Shown: positions 6,919 to 18,139, counted from the stretch's first letter. The stretch: 23,650 nucleotides of DNA from Comamonadaceae bacterium UBA4962 (GCA_002397315.1 DHAE01000019.1:56019-79668), one strand, 5' to 3'. Translations and numbers: made by a program. Notes: a model not told the origin generated them from the letters alone.

Positions 6919-8273
6919 CCACCGCAGCACAGATCCTCTCGCAGTTCCAGGCCACGGGCGTCCAGACCTGCTTCCACGACCGCCACATCGAGCCGCAGAT
7001 CTATGCGGGCCTCGACGGCACGAACTGGAGCATCAAGGACTACGAGGCGCGCGGCGGCTACCAGGCCCTGCGCAAGATCCTCGGCACCGACGGCGGCGAG
7101 CCGATGACGCAGGACCAGGTCATCGCCACCGTCAAGGAATCCGGTCTGCGCGGCCGCGGCGGGGCGGGCTTCCCGACGGGCTTGAAGTGGAGCTTCATGC
7201 CCCGCTCGTTCCCGGGCCAGAAGTACCTCGTCTGCAACTCCGACGAAGGCGAGCCGGGCACCTGCAAGGACCGCGACATCCTGCAGTTCAACCCGCACAT
7301 CGTCATCGAGGGCATGATCATCGCGGCCTTCGCGATGGGCATCTCGGTGGGCTACAACTACATCCACGGCGAGATCTTCCAGACCTACGACCGCTTCGAG
7401 GAAGCGCTGGAAGAGGCGCGCGCGGCCGGCTACCTGGGCGACAGGATCCTGGGCAGCGGCTTCAGCTTCCAGCTGCACGCCGCCCACGGTTTCGGCGCCT
7501 ACATCTGCGGCGAAGAGACCGCGCTGCTCGAATCGCTGGAAGGCAAGAAGGGCCAGCCGCGCTTCAAGCCGCCGTTCCCGGCCAGCTTCGGCCTGTACGG
7601 CAAGCCCACCACGATCAACAACACCGAGACCTTCGCGGCGGTGCCCTGGATCATCCGCAACGGCGGCGCGGCCTACCTGGCCTGCGGCAAGCCGAACAAC
7701 GGCGGCACCAAGATCTTCTCGGTGTCCGGCGACGTGGAGAAGCCCGGCAACTACGAAGTGCCCATGGGCACGCCGTTCGCCAAGCTGCTGGAACTCGCCG
7801 GCGGCGTGCGCAAGGGCCGCCAGCTCAAGGCCGTGATTCCGGGCGGCTCGTCCGCGCCGGTGCTGCCCGCATCCATCATCATGGAATGCACGATGGACTA
7901 CGACTCCATCGCCAAGGCCGGCTCGATGCTGGGCTCGGGCGCCGTGATCGTCATGGACGACTCGCGCAGCATGGTCGAGAGCCTGCTCCGCCTGTCGTAC
8001 TTCTATTCGCACGAGTCCTGCGGCCAGTGCACGCCCTGCCGCGAAGGCACGGGCTGGATGTGGCGCGTGATCGACCGCATCCAGCACGGCCTGGGCCGCG
8101 AAGGCGACCTGGACCTGCTCAACTCGGTGGCGGACAACATCCAGGGGCGCACCATCTGCGCCCTGGGCGACGCGGCAGCCATGCCGGTGCGCGCCATGAT
8201 CAAGCACTTCCGTCCGGAATTCGAGGCGCTGATCCGCAACAAGACGAGCCCCCAGGCTCCGGCCTCCGCCTGA
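6915..8273 (+). CDS. nuoF: NADH-quinone oxidoreductase subunit F
   Basis: 452-residue NADH- and FMN-binding subunit (51 kDa/NDUFV1 family), the entry point of electrons into complex I. Visible are the glycine-rich GRGGAGFPTG nucleotide/FMN segment (80-89), NSDEGEPGTCKDR (108-120), GAYICGEETALLESLEG (194-210), and the N3 [4Fe-4S] ligands Cys369, Cys372 and Cys375 in ESCGQCTPCREG plus Cys415 in TICALGDAAA. Start ATG 6915 overlaps the nuoE stop and has a strong GGAGGG at 6904-6909, which supports this start over the far-upstream extension of the open frame. Length is typical. Confidence 0.98.
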   Translation: MTTAAQILSQFQATGVQTCFHDRHIEPQIYAGLDGTNWSIKDYEARGGYQALRKILGTDGGEPMTQDQVIATVKESGLRGRGGAGFPTGLKWSFMPRSFPGQKYLVCNSDEGEPGTCKDRDILQFNPHIVIEGMIIAAFAMGISVGYNYIHGEIFQTYDRFEEALEEARAAGYLGDRILGSGFSFQLHAAHGFGAYICGEETALLESLEGKKGQPRFKPPFPASFGLYGKPTTINNTETFAAVPWIIRNGGAAYLACGKPNNGGTKIFSVSGDVEKPGNYEVPMGTPFAKLLELAGGVRKGRQLKAVIPGGSSAPVLPASIIMECTMDYDSIAKAGSMLGSGAVIVMDDSRSMVESLLRLSYFYSHESCGQCTPCREGTGWMWRVIDRIQHGLGREGDLDLLNSVADNIQGRTICALGDAAAMPVRAMIKHFRPEFEALIRNKTSPQAPASA

Positions 8274-8288
8274 TCGCGAGAAACGCAT

Positions 8289-10454
8289 ATGGTTGAAATC
8301 GAACTCGACGGGAAGAAGGTGGAAGTCGCCGAAGGCTGCATGGTGATGCATGCGGCCGAGAAGGCGGGCACCTACATCCCTCATTTCTGCTATCACAAGA
8401 AGCTCTCCATCGCCGCCAACTGCCGCATGTGCCTGGTGGACGTGGAGAAGGCTCCCAAGCCGATGCCCGCCTGCGCCACGCCCGTGACGCAGGGCATGAT
8501 CGTGCGCACCAAGAGCGACAAGGCCATCAAGGCCCAGCAGTCGGTCATGGAATTCCTGCTGATCAACCACCCGCTGGACTGCCCGATCTGCGACCAGGGC
8601 GGCGAGTGCCAGCTGCAGGACCTGGCCGTGGGCTACGGCGGCTCCTCCTCGCGCTACGAGGAAGAGAAGCGCGTGGTGTTCCACAAGGACGTCGGCCCGC
8701 TGATCTCCATGGAGGAGATGACCCGCTGCATCCACTGCACCCGCTGCGTGCGCTTCGGCCAGGAAGTGGCCGGCGTGATGGAGCTGGGCATGATCCACCG
8801 CGGCGAGCATTCCGAGATCACCACCGTGGTGGGCGATACCGTGGACTCCGAGCTGTCGGGCAACATGATCGACATCTGCCCCGTGGGCGCGCTCACGAGC
8901 AAGCCGTTCCGCTACAGCGCCCGCACCTGGGAGCTGTCGCGCCGCAAGTCGGTCAGCCCGCACGATTCCACCGGTGCCAACCTGATCGTCCAGGTCAAGA
9001 ACCACAAGGTCATGCGCGTCGTCCCGTTCGAGAACGAGGACGTGAACGAGTGCTGGATCGCCGACCGCGACCGCTTCTCGTACGAAGCGCTGAACGGCCC
9101 CGACCGCCTGACCAAGCCCATGCTCAAGCAGGGCGGCCAGTGGAAGGAAGTCGACTGGCAGACGGCGCTCGAATACGTGGCCAACGGCCTGCGCGGCATC
9201 CAGTCCGAGCACGGTGCGCAGAGCATCGGCGCGCTGGTGAGCCCGCACAGCACGCTGGAAGAGCTTCACCTCGCCACGCTGCTGGTGCGCGGCCTGGGCA
9301 GCGACAACATCGACCACCGCCTGCGCAATGCCGAATTCCCGGCGTCCGAAGGCGTGCGCTGGCTGGGCATGCCGATCGCGGCGCTCTCCACGCTGCAGTC
9401 GGTGCTCGTCGTGGGCTCCAACCTGCGCAAGGAACATCCGCTGTTCGCGCAGCGCATCCGCCAGGCGGCCCGCAAGGGCTGCGCGGTGAGCGCGCTGAAT
9501 TCCGCGGCCTACGACTGGGCCATGCCGATGGCGCAGTCCCTCGTGGCACCCGCCGGGGAGTGGGCCGCCGCGCTGGCCGACATCGCGGCCGCCGTGGCCC
9601 AGGAGCGTGGCGTGGCCGCGCCCGTGGCCTCCGGCCGTGCGACCGATGCGGCGCTGGCAGTGGCGCGTTCGCTCGCGTCCGGCGAAGGCCGCGCCGTGCT
9701 GCTCGGCAATGCCGCGGCGCACCATGCCCAGGCCTCGTCGCTGCTGGCGCTGGCCCAGTGGATCGGCGCGCAGACCGGCGCCGTGGTCGGCTACCTGACC
9801 GAAGCGGCCAACACCGTCGGCGCGCAGTTCGTGGGCGCACAGCCGCGCCAGGGCGGGCTCGATGCCGGCCGCATGCTGGCTGGCGGCCTGAAGGCCGCGC
9901 TGCTGCTGAACACCGAGCCGGTGCACGACTCCGCTGCCGGTGCGCGCGCCGCAGAGGCGCTCGCGCAGGCCGAGATGGTCGTGACGCTGAGCCCGTTCAA
10001 GACCAACCTGGAATTCAGCGACGTGCTGCTGCCCATCGCCCCGTTCACCGAAACCTCAGGCAGCTTCGTGAATGCCGAAGGCCGCCTGCAGGGCTTCCAC
10101 GCCGTGGTCAAGCCGCTGGGCGATGCGCGTCCGGCCTGGAAGGTGCTGCGCGTGCTCGGCAACCTGCTGGGCGTGCAGGGCATCGGCTTCGAGACCTCGC
10201 AGGAGGTGCTGGCCCACGCCGTGGGTGCCGCCGGCGCCGAGCTGCCGACGCACCTGCCGGCCGCCCGCCTGTCCAACACGACGTCCGCGGCACCCGCCGT
10301 GCCGGCCATCGCGGCCGGTGCGCCGGAGCCCGTGGTCGCCGCCATCTACCAGCTCGACAGCCTCGTGCGCCGTGCGCCCTCGCTGCAGCTGACGGCCGAC
10401 GGCCGCCAGGCTGCCGCAGCCGCCTCCGCCGCCGTGGAAGGAGCCGCAGCATGA
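8289..10454 (+). CDS. nuoG: NADH-quinone oxidoreductase subunit G
   Basis: 721-residue Fe-S subunit (75 kDa/NDUFS1 family). The N-terminal ferredoxin-like part holds N1b with Cys34, Cys45, Cys48 and Cys62; then comes N5 with His94, Cys98, Cys101 and Cys107, and N4 with Cys147, Cys150, Cys153 and Cys197. The remainder is a molybdopterin-oxidoreductase-like domain without cofactor role. The additional N7 four-cysteine motif known from E. coli and Thermus is not visible; only Cys255 occurs where it would lie. From about residue 400 the sequence becomes Ala-rich and less conserved, ending in an Ala-rich tail, as is usual in this family. The stop overlaps the nuoH start as ATGA. Confidence 0.97.
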   Translation: MVEIELDGKKVEVAEGCMVMHAAEKAGTYIPHFCYHKKLSIAANCRMCLVDVEKAPKPMPACATPVTQGMIVRTKSDKAIKAQQSVMEFLLINHPLDCPICDQGGECQLQDLAVGYGGSSSRYEEEKRVVFHKDVGPLISMEEMTRCIHCTRCVRFGQEVAGVMELGMIHRGEHSEITTVVGDTVDSELSGNMIDICPVGALTSKPFRYSARTWELSRRKSVSPHDSTGANLIVQVKNHKVMRVVPFENEDVNECWIADRDRFSYEALNGPDRLTKPMLKQGGQWKEVDWQTALEYVANGLRGIQSEHGAQSIGALVSPHSTLEELHLATLLVRGLGSDNIDHRLRNAEFPASEGVRWLGMPIAALSTLQSVLVVGSNLRKEHPLFAQRIRQAARKGCAVSALNSAAYDWAMPMAQSLVAPAGEWAAALADIAAAVAQERGVAAPVASGRATDAALAVARSLASGEGRAVLLGNAAAHHAQASSLLALAQWIGAQTGAVVGYLTEAANTVGAQFVGAQPRQGGLDAGRMLAGGLKAALLLNTEPVHDSAAGARAAEALAQAEMVVTLSPFKTNLEFSDVLLPIAPFTETSGSFVNAEGRLQGFHAVVKPLGDARPAWKVLRVLGNLLGVQGIGFETSQEVLAHAVGAAGAELPTHLPAARLSNTTSAAPAVPAIAAGAPEPVVAAIYQLDSLVRRAPSLQLTADGRQAAAAASAAVEGAAA

Positions 10455-11527
10455 TCGACGCGCTCTACAACGGCGGGCTGAACCTCGTCGCCCAATCCTG
10501 GTGGACGGGCGCCGTGTGGCCCGTGCTCTGGAACCTGCTCAAGATCGTCGCCATCGTGGCGCCGCTCATGGGCGCGGTGGCCTACCTCACGCTCTGGGAG
10601 CGCAAGCTGCTGGGCTTCATGCAGGTGCGCCACGGCCCCAACCGCGTGGGCCCGTTCGGGCTGCTGCAGCCGCTGGCCGACGGCCTGAAGCTGCTCACCA
10701 AGGAAATCATCCAGCCCGCGGCGGCCAGCAAGGGCCTGTTCGTGCTGGGCCCGGTGATGGCGATCATGCCCGCGCTCGCGGCCTGGGTGGCGATTCCCTT
10801 CGGTCCCGACGTGGCGCTGGCCAACGTGAACGCCGGCCTGCTGCTGATCATGGCGATCACCTCGATCGAGGTGTACGGCGTGATCATCGCCGGCTGGGCC
10901 TCGAACTCGAAGTACGCCTTCCTGGGCGCGCTGCGTGCCTCGGCGCAGATGGTGAGCTACGAAATCGCGATGGGCTTCTGCTTCCTGGTGGTCATCATGG
11001 TCTCCGGCAGCATGAACCTCACGCAGATCGTGCTGAGCCAGGGGCAGGGCACCATGGCCAACGCGGGCCTGTCGTTCCTGTCGTGGAACTGGCTGCCGCT
11101 GCTGCCGATCTTCATCGTCTACCTGATCTCCGGCGTGGCCGAAACCAACCGCCACCCGTTCGACGTGGTGGAAGGCGAAGCGGAAATCGTGGCCGGCCAC
11201 ATGGTCGAATACTCGGGCATGGGCTTCGCGATCTTCTTCCTGGCCGAGTACGCCAGCATGTGGCTCGTGTCCATCCTGGGCGTGACCATGTTCCTGGGTG
11301 GCTGGCTGTCGCCGGTGGCGGCCCTGGACTTCATCCCGGGCTGGATCTGGCTGGGCCTCAAGACCTTCCTCGTGGTGTCCATGTTCATCTGGATCCGCGC
11401 GACCTTCCCGCGCTTCCGGTATGACCAGATCATGCGCCTGGGCTGGAAGATCTTCATTCCGGTCACCCTGGTGTGGCTGCTGATCGTGGGCGGATGGCTG
11501 CTGTCGCCCTGGAACATCTGGAAATAA
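10451..11527 (+). CDS. nuoH: NADH-quinone oxidoreductase subunit H
   Basis: 358-residue membrane subunit (ND1 family) that forms the roof-side entrance of the quinone channel and links the peripheral arm with the proton-pumping arm. About eight membrane helices are visible. Signatures: ERK (50-52), RHGPNRVGP (60-68), LQPLADGLKLLTKE (72-85) and the acidic loop starting at Glu231, ETNRHPFDVVEGEAE, which is the best-known ND1 fingerprint. Start ATG 10451 overlaps the nuoG stop. nuoI follows after 15 bases. Length is slightly longer than E. coli NuoH (325 residues), which fits betaproteobacterial homologues. Confidence 0.98.
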   Translation: MIDALYNGGLNLVAQSWWTGAVWPVLWNLLKIVAIVAPLMGAVAYLTLWERKLLGFMQVRHGPNRVGPFGLLQPLADGLKLLTKEIIQPAAASKGLFVLGPVMAIMPALAAWVAIPFGPDVALANVNAGLLLIMAITSIEVYGVIIAGWASNSKYAFLGALRASAQMVSYEIAMGFCFLVVIMVSGSMNLTQIVLSQGQGTMANAGLSFLSWNWLPLLPIFIVYLISGVAETNRHPFDVVEGEAEIVAGHMVEYSGMGFAIFFLAEYASMWLVSILGVTMFLGGWLSPVAALDFIPGWIWLGLKTFLVVSMFIWIRATFPRFRYDQIMRLGWKIFIPVTLVWLLIVGGWLLSPWNIWK

Positions 11528-11542
11528 GCGGGACACGACATC

Positions 11543-12058
11543 ATGGCTGCTGTTGCTGCTGATACGACATCTTTTTCCTTCAAGGACTTTTTCAAGAGCT
11601 TCATGCTCGTGGAACTGGTCAAGGGCATGGCCCTGACCGGCCGCTACGCGTTCCGCCGCAAGGTGACGGTGCAGTTCCCCGAAGAGAAGACGCCGCTGTC
11701 GCCGCGCTTCCGCGGGCTGCACGCGCTGCGCCGCTACGAGAACGGCGAAGAGCGCTGCATCGCCTGCAAGCTCTGCGAAGCGGTCTGTCCGGCGCTCGCG
11801 ATCACGATCGAGTCCGACGTGCGGGCCGACGGCTCGCGCCGCACGACGCGCTACGACATCGACCTCACGAAGTGCATCTTCTGCGGCTTCTGCGAAGAAA
11901 GCTGCCCGGTCGATTCGATCGTCGAGACGCAGATCCTGGAATACCACGGCGAGAAGCGGGGCGACCTGTACTTCACCAAGGACATGCTCCTGGCGGTCGG
12001 CGACCGCTACGAGGCCGAGATCGCCGCTGCCAAGGCGGCCGACGCCAAGTACCGCTGA
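11543..12058 (+). CDS. nuoI: NADH-quinone oxidoreductase subunit I
   Basis: 171-residue ferredoxin-type subunit (TYKY/NDUFS8 family) that carries clusters N6a and N6b and passes electrons to N2 in NuoB. Two classical CxxCxxCxxxCP motifs are present: Cys72, Cys75, Cys78, Cys82 and Cys111, Cys114, Cys117, Cys121. The N-terminus has an amphipathic region (about 11-35) expected to lie on the membrane surface. Start ATG 11543 is 15 bases after nuoH with a weak GGGA. nuoJ follows after 38 bases. Confidence 0.98.
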   Translation: MAAVAADTTSFSFKDFFKSFMLVELVKGMALTGRYAFRRKVTVQFPEEKTPLSPRFRGLHALRRYENGEERCIACKLCEAVCPALAITIESDVRADGSRRTTRYDIDLTKCIFCGFCEESCPVDSIVETQILEYHGEKRGDLYFTKDMLLAVGDRYEAEIAAAKAADAKYR

Positions 12059-12096
12059 CCCGCGGCTCCTGAACCACTTTTCACAAGATCCGATTC

Positions 12097-12768
12097 ATGG
12101 ACGCCAAGACTGGTTTCTTCTATCTGTTCTCGGTCGTGCTGCTGTATGCGGCCTTCCGGGTCATCACCGCGCGCAACCCCGTGCATGCGGTGCTCCACCT
12201 GATCCTCGCGTTCTCGCAGGCCGCCGCCATCTGGCTGCTGCTGAAGGCCGAGTTCCTGGCCATCGCGCTCGTGCTGGTCTACCTGGGCGCCGTGATGGTG
12301 CTGTTCCTGTTCGTCGTGATGATGCTGGACATCCACATCGACACCGTGCGGCAGGGCTTCTGGCGGCACTTCCCGCTCGCGGCCTTCATCGGCGCGCTGA
12401 TCGCGCTGGAAATGGCGGCGGTGCTGATGGGCGGCTTCCGCGGCATGGACGAACCCAAGGCCGTGGCGGCCATGGTGGACGCGGCCGGCAACGTGGTGCA
12501 GTACTCCAACACCAAGGCGCTGGGCAAGCTGCTCTACACCGAATACCTGTACCCGGTGGAAATCGCCGCGGTGATCCTGCTGGTGGCGATGATCGCCGCC
12601 ATCGCCCTGACCCTGCGCCAGCGCAAGGACACCAAGGTGACCAAGGTCTCGGAACAGGTGCGTGTGCGTGCCGCCGACCGCGTCGCGCTGGTGAAGGTCG
12701 CCGCGACGCAGAAGCCCGCGGAAGAACCGGCGGCGCCCGCTGCCGCCGCCGAGGAGAAGAAGGCATGA
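12097..12768 (+). CDS. nuoJ: NADH-quinone oxidoreductase subunit J
   Basis: 223-residue membrane subunit (ND6 family) at the centre of the proton-pumping arm. Five helices are visible (about 6-22, 29-50, 54-78, 90-112, 152-172). The conserved helix 3 segment with LVYLGAVMVLFLFVVMML contains the pi-bulge region typical of ND6. After the last helix follows a charged, Ala/Lys/Glu-rich tail of about 48 residues ending in EEKKA, which is absent in the shorter E. coli protein. No strong Shine-Dalgarno sequence precedes ATG 12097. The stop overlaps the nuoK start as ATGA (12765-12768). Confidence 0.96.
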   Translation: MDAKTGFFYLFSVVLLYAAFRVITARNPVHAVLHLILAFSQAAAIWLLLKAEFLAIALVLVYLGAVMVLFLFVVMMLDIHIDTVRQGFWRHFPLAAFIGALIALEMAAVLMGGFRGMDEPKAVAAMVDAAGNVVQYSNTKALGKLLYTEYLYPVEIAAVILLVAMIAAIALTLRQRKDTKVTKVSEQVRVRAADRVALVKVAATQKPAEEPAAPAAAAEEKKA

Positions 12769-13073
12769 CGTTGACCCTGGGCCATTTCCTGTCGCTGGGC
12801 GCGATGCTGTTCGCGCTGTCGGTGATCGGCATCTTCCTGAACCGCAAGAACCTCATCGTGCTGCTCATGGCCATCGAGCTGATGCTCCTGGCCGTGAACA
12901 TGAACTTCGTCGCGTTCTCCCACTACCTGGGCGACATGCACGGGCAGGTGTTCGTGTTCTTCATCCTGACGGTGGCCGCGGCCGAATCCGCCATCGGCCT
13001 CGCGATCCTGGTGCTGCTGTTCCGCAACAAGTCCAGCATCGACGCGGAAGATCTCAACACCCTCAAGGGTTGA
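12765..13073 (+). CDS. nuoK: NADH-quinone oxidoreductase subunit K
   Basis: 102-residue membrane subunit (ND4L family) with three helices. The two essential membrane glutamates known from E. coli NuoK (Glu36 and Glu72) correspond to Glu38 in LLMAIELMLLAVN and Glu74 in VAAAESAIGLA. Length is typical. Start overlaps the nuoJ stop by four bases, so translation is likely coupled. Together with NuoA, H and J it forms the E-channel that connects quinone reduction with the antiporter-like subunits. nuoL follows after 28 bases with AAGG in the gap. Confidence 0.97.
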   Translation: MTLTLGHFLSLGAMLFALSVIGIFLNRKNLIVLLMAIELMLLAVNMNFVAFSHYLGDMHGQVFVFFILTVAAAESAIGLAILVLLFRNKSSIDAEDLNTLKG

Positions 13074-13101
13074 TCCGCCGGTACTTGCAAGGTCTTCAAG
13101 A

Positions 13102-15132
<2,031 letters not shown>

Positions 15133-15145
15133 AGGAAGAAGAAAA

Positions 15146-16621
15146 ATGGGTTTGTTGAGTCTTGCCATCTGGACGCCGATCGCCTTCGGTGCCCTGCTGC
15201 TGGCCTTCGGGCGCGACGATCAGGCGCGCATGGTCCGCTGGATCGCGCTGATCGGCTCCCTGATCGGCCTCGCCGTCACGCTGCCGCTGCTCGGCAGCTT
15301 CGACAACGGCACGGCCGCCGCGCAGTTCGTCGAGAAGATGCTCTGGATCGAGCGCTTCAACGTGCACTACCACCTGGGCCTGGACGGTATCTCGTTCTGG
15401 TTCGTGCCGCTCACGGCCTTCATCACGGTGATCGTGGTGATCGCCTCGTGGGAGTCGATCACCGAGCGCGTGAACCAGTACATGGGCGCGTTCCTGATCC
15501 TGTCGGGCCTCATGATCGGCGTGTTCAGCGCCCTCGACGGCCTGCTGTTCTACGTGTTCTTCGAAGCCACGCTGATCCCGATGTACCTGATCATCGGCAT
15601 CTGGGGCGGCCCGAACAAGATCTACGCGGCGTTCAAGTTCTTCCTCTACACGCTGCTCGGCTCGCTGCTGATGCTGATCGCCCTGGTGTACCTGTACAAC
15701 CAGTCCGGCGGCAGCTTCGACATCGCTACCTGGCACCAGCTGCCGCTGTCGGCCCGCGCCCAGACGCTGCTGTTCTTCGCCTTCTTCGCGGCCTTCGCCG
15801 TGAAGGTGCCGATGTGGCCGGTGCACACCTGGCTGCCCGACGTGCACGTGGAGGCGCCCACCGGCGGCTCCGCCGTGCTGGCGGCCATCATGCTGAAGCT
15901 CGGCGCCTACGGCTTCCTGCGCTTCTCGATGCCGATCGCTCCCGACGCGGCGCGCCAGTGGGCGTGGCTGATGATCGCGCTGTCGCTGGTCGCGGTGATC
16001 TACGTGGGCCTGGTGGCCATGGTGCAGAAGGACATGAAGAAGCTGGTGGCGTATTCGTCCGTGGCGCACATGGGCTTCGTGACGCTGGGCTTCTTCATCT
16101 TCAACGACCTGGGCGTCTCCGGCGGCTTGGTGCAGATGATCGCCCACGGCTTCGTGTCGGGCGCGATGTTCCTCTCGATCGGCGTGCTGTACGACCGCGT
16201 GCATTCGCGGGAGATCGCGGCCTACGGCGGCGTGGTCAACACCATGCCCAAGTTCGCGGCGTTCGCGCTGCTGTTCGCGATGGCCAACTGCGGCCTGCCG
16301 GGCACCGCCGGTTTCGTGGGCGAGTGGATGGTGATCCTGGGTGCCGTGAAGGCGAACTTCTGGGTCGGCTTCGCCGCCGCCACCGCGCTGATCTTCGGCG
16401 CCGCCTACACCCTGTGGATGTTCAAGCGCGTCTATCTCGGCCCGGTGGGCAACGACAACGTGCGCGGCCTGCTGGACCTCAGCGCCCGCGAATTCCTGGT
16501 GCTGGGCGTGCTCGCCGTGGCCGTGCTGTACATGGGCCTGTATCCGCGCCCCTTCACCGACGTGATGGACGTGTCGGTGGCGGAGCTGCTGAGGCACGTG
16601 GCGCAGACCAAGCTCCAATGA
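15146..16621 (+). CDS. nuoM: NADH-quinone oxidoreductase subunit M
   Basis: 491-residue antiporter-like proton-channel subunit (ND4 family), about 14 helices. Functional residues seen: Glu140 in FFEATLIPMY (E. coli Glu144) and Lys220 in FAVKVPMWPVHTWLPD (E. coli Lys234), then the HVEAPTGGSAVLA segment and the KDMKKLVAYSSVAHMGF broken-helix region. Start ATG 15146 has AGGAAG directly upstream (13-base gap after nuoL). The stop codon TGA 16619-16621 overlaps an ATG that opens an 11-codon mini-ORF reaching into the nuoN start. Length is typical. Confidence 0.97.
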   Translation: MGLLSLAIWTPIAFGALLLAFGRDDQARMVRWIALIGSLIGLAVTLPLLGSFDNGTAAAQFVEKMLWIERFNVHYHLGLDGISFWFVPLTAFITVIVVIASWESITERVNQYMGAFLILSGLMIGVFSALDGLLFYVFFEATLIPMYLIIGIWGGPNKIYAAFKFFLYTLLGSLLMLIALVYLYNQSGGSFDIATWHQLPLSARAQTLLFFAFFAAFAVKVPMWPVHTWLPDVHVEAPTGGSAVLAAIMLKLGAYGFLRFSMPIAPDAARQWAWLMIALSLVAVIYVGLVAMVQKDMKKLVAYSSVAHMGFVTLGFFIFNDLGVSGGLVQMIAHGFVSGAMFLSIGVLYDRVHSREIAAYGGVVNTMPKFAAFALLFAMANCGLPGTAGFVGEWMVILGAVKANFWVGFAAATALIFGAAYTLWMFKRVYLGPVGNDNVRGLLDLSAREFLVLGVLAVAVLYMGLYPRPFTDVMDVSVAELLRHVAQTKLQ

Positions 16622-16645
16622 ACCGACTGACAACGAGAGACCGAG

Positions 16646-18139
16646 ATGATTGACAACATCAGCTGGCTGGCGGTGTACCCGGAGATCGTGCTCCTGGTGA
16701 TGGCCTGCGTGATCGCCCTGGTGGACCTGGGCGTGAAGAGCGCCCGTCGCACCGGCACCTACGTGCTCACCATGCTCACCCTGGCCGTGGTGGCCGTGCT
16801 GCAGGGCATGTACGCGAGCAGCGGCAACACGTTCTACGGCTTCGGCAACATGGTCGTGAGCGACGCGATGGGCAACTGGCTCAAGTGCTTCGCCACCATC
16901 ACCGTGATGGTGACGCTGGTCTACGGCCGCCCCTACGCGGCGGACCGCGGCATGCTGCGCGGCGGCGAGCTGTTCACGCTCTCGATGTTCATGCTGCTCG
17001 GCGTGTTCGTCATGGTGTCGGGCAACAACTTCCTCGTGATCTACCTGGGCCTGGAACTGCTCACGCTCTCCAGCTACGCGCTGGTGGCGCTGCGCCGCGA
17101 CCACACCACGGCGACGGAAGCCGCCATGAAGTACTTCGTGCTCGGCGCGATGGCGAGCGGCTTCCTGCTCTACGGCCTCTCGATGCTGTACGGCGCCACC
17201 GGTTCGCTCGACATCGGCCAGGTCTTCAAGGCCGTGAACTCGGGCCAGATCCGCCACCAGGTGCTGGTGTTCGGCCTCGTGTTCGTCGTGGCCGGCCTCG
17301 CGTTCAAGATCGGTGCCGTGCCCTTCCACATGTGGATTCCGGACGTCTACCACGGCGCCCCCACGGCCGTGACGATCATCATCGGCAGCGCGCCCAAGCT
17401 CGCGGCGTTCGCGATCATGATCCGCCTGCTGGTGGACGGCCTGCTGCCGCTGGCGATCGACTGGCAGCAGATGCTGGCGGTGCTGGCGATCGGTTCGCTG
17501 CTGGTGGGCAACCTGGCGGCCATCGCGCAGACCAACCTCAAGCGCATGCTGGCCTACTCGACCATCGCGCAGATGGGCTTCGTGCTGCTGGGCCTGCTGT
17601 CGGGCGTCATCAACGGCAACGTGGACGCGAACGCGGTCGAGAACGCCTACAGCTCGGCGATGTTCTACATCCTGACCTACGTGCTGACCACGCTGGCGAG
17701 CTTCGGCATCATCCTGCTGCTGGCGCGCGAGGGCTTCGAGAGCGAAGAGATCTCCGACCTCGCGGGCCTCAACCAGCGCAGCCCGCTCTATGCCGGCGTG
17801 ATGGCCATCTGCCTGTTCTCGCTGGCGGGCATCCCGCCGATGGTGGGCTTCTACGCCAAGCTGGCGGTGCTGCAGGCCCTGGTGGCTTCCGGCCAGGCTC
17901 CCTACATCGCGCTGGCCGTGTTCGCCGTCGTGATGTCGCTGATCGGCGCGTTCTATTACCTGCGCGTCGTGAAGGTGATGTACTTCGACGCACCGCTGAC
18001 GGCCACCAGCGTGTCAGCCCCGCTCGACGTGCGCATGGTGCTCACGCTGAACGGTGCGCTCGTGCTGATCCTCGGCCTGGTGCCGGGCGGCCTGATGGCC
18101 CTCTGCGCCGACGCGGTGGTGCGCGCACTGGCCACCTGA
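16646..18139 (+). CDS. nuoN: NADH-quinone oxidoreductase subunit N
   Basis: 497-residue antiporter-like proton-channel subunit (ND2 family), about 14 helices. Glu137 in GLELLTLSSYALVALRR (E. coli Glu133) and Lys221 in LAFKIGAVPFHMWIPDVYHGAPT (only the FKIGAVPFHMW core is needed for the call; E. coli Lys217) are present, together with NLKRMLAYSTIAQMGF. It closes the canonical 14-gene complex I operon. ATG 16646 has only a weak GAGAG upstream; translation may be coupled to nuoM through the short ORF at 16618-16653. The next gene starts 93 bases downstream in the same frame. Confidence 0.97.
   Translation: MIDNISWLAVYPEIVLLVMACVIALVDLGVKSARRTGTYVLTMLTLAVVAVLQGMYASSGNTFYGFGNMVVSDAMGNWLKCFATITVMVTLVYGRPYAADRGMLRGGELFTLSMFMLLGVFVMVSGNNFLVIYLGLELLTLSSYALVALRRDHTTATEAAMKYFVLGAMASGFLLYGLSMLYGATGSLDIGQVFKAVNSGQIRHQVLVFGLVFVVAGLAFKIGAVPFHMWIPDVYHGAPTAVTIIIGSAPKLAAFAIMIRLLVDGLLPLAIDWQQMLAVLAIGSLLVGNLAAIAQTNLKRMLAYSTIAQMGFVLLGLLSGVINGNVDANAVENAYSSAMFYILTYVLTTLASFGIILLLAREGFESEEISDLAGLNQRSPLYAGVMAICLFSLAGIPPMVGFYAKLAVLQALVASGQAPYIALAVFAVVMSLIGAFYYLRVVKVMYFDAPLTATSVSAPLDVRMVLTLNGALVLILGLVPGGLMALCADAVVRALAT

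Noticed and set aside
6621..9926. Minus-strand open frame of 1101 codons opposite nuoE, nuoF and nuoG
   Set aside because: It is the mirror frame of strongly conserved genes in GC-rich DNA; the translation is His/Arg/Ala/Val-rich without any domain. Its length comes from scarcity of stop codons.
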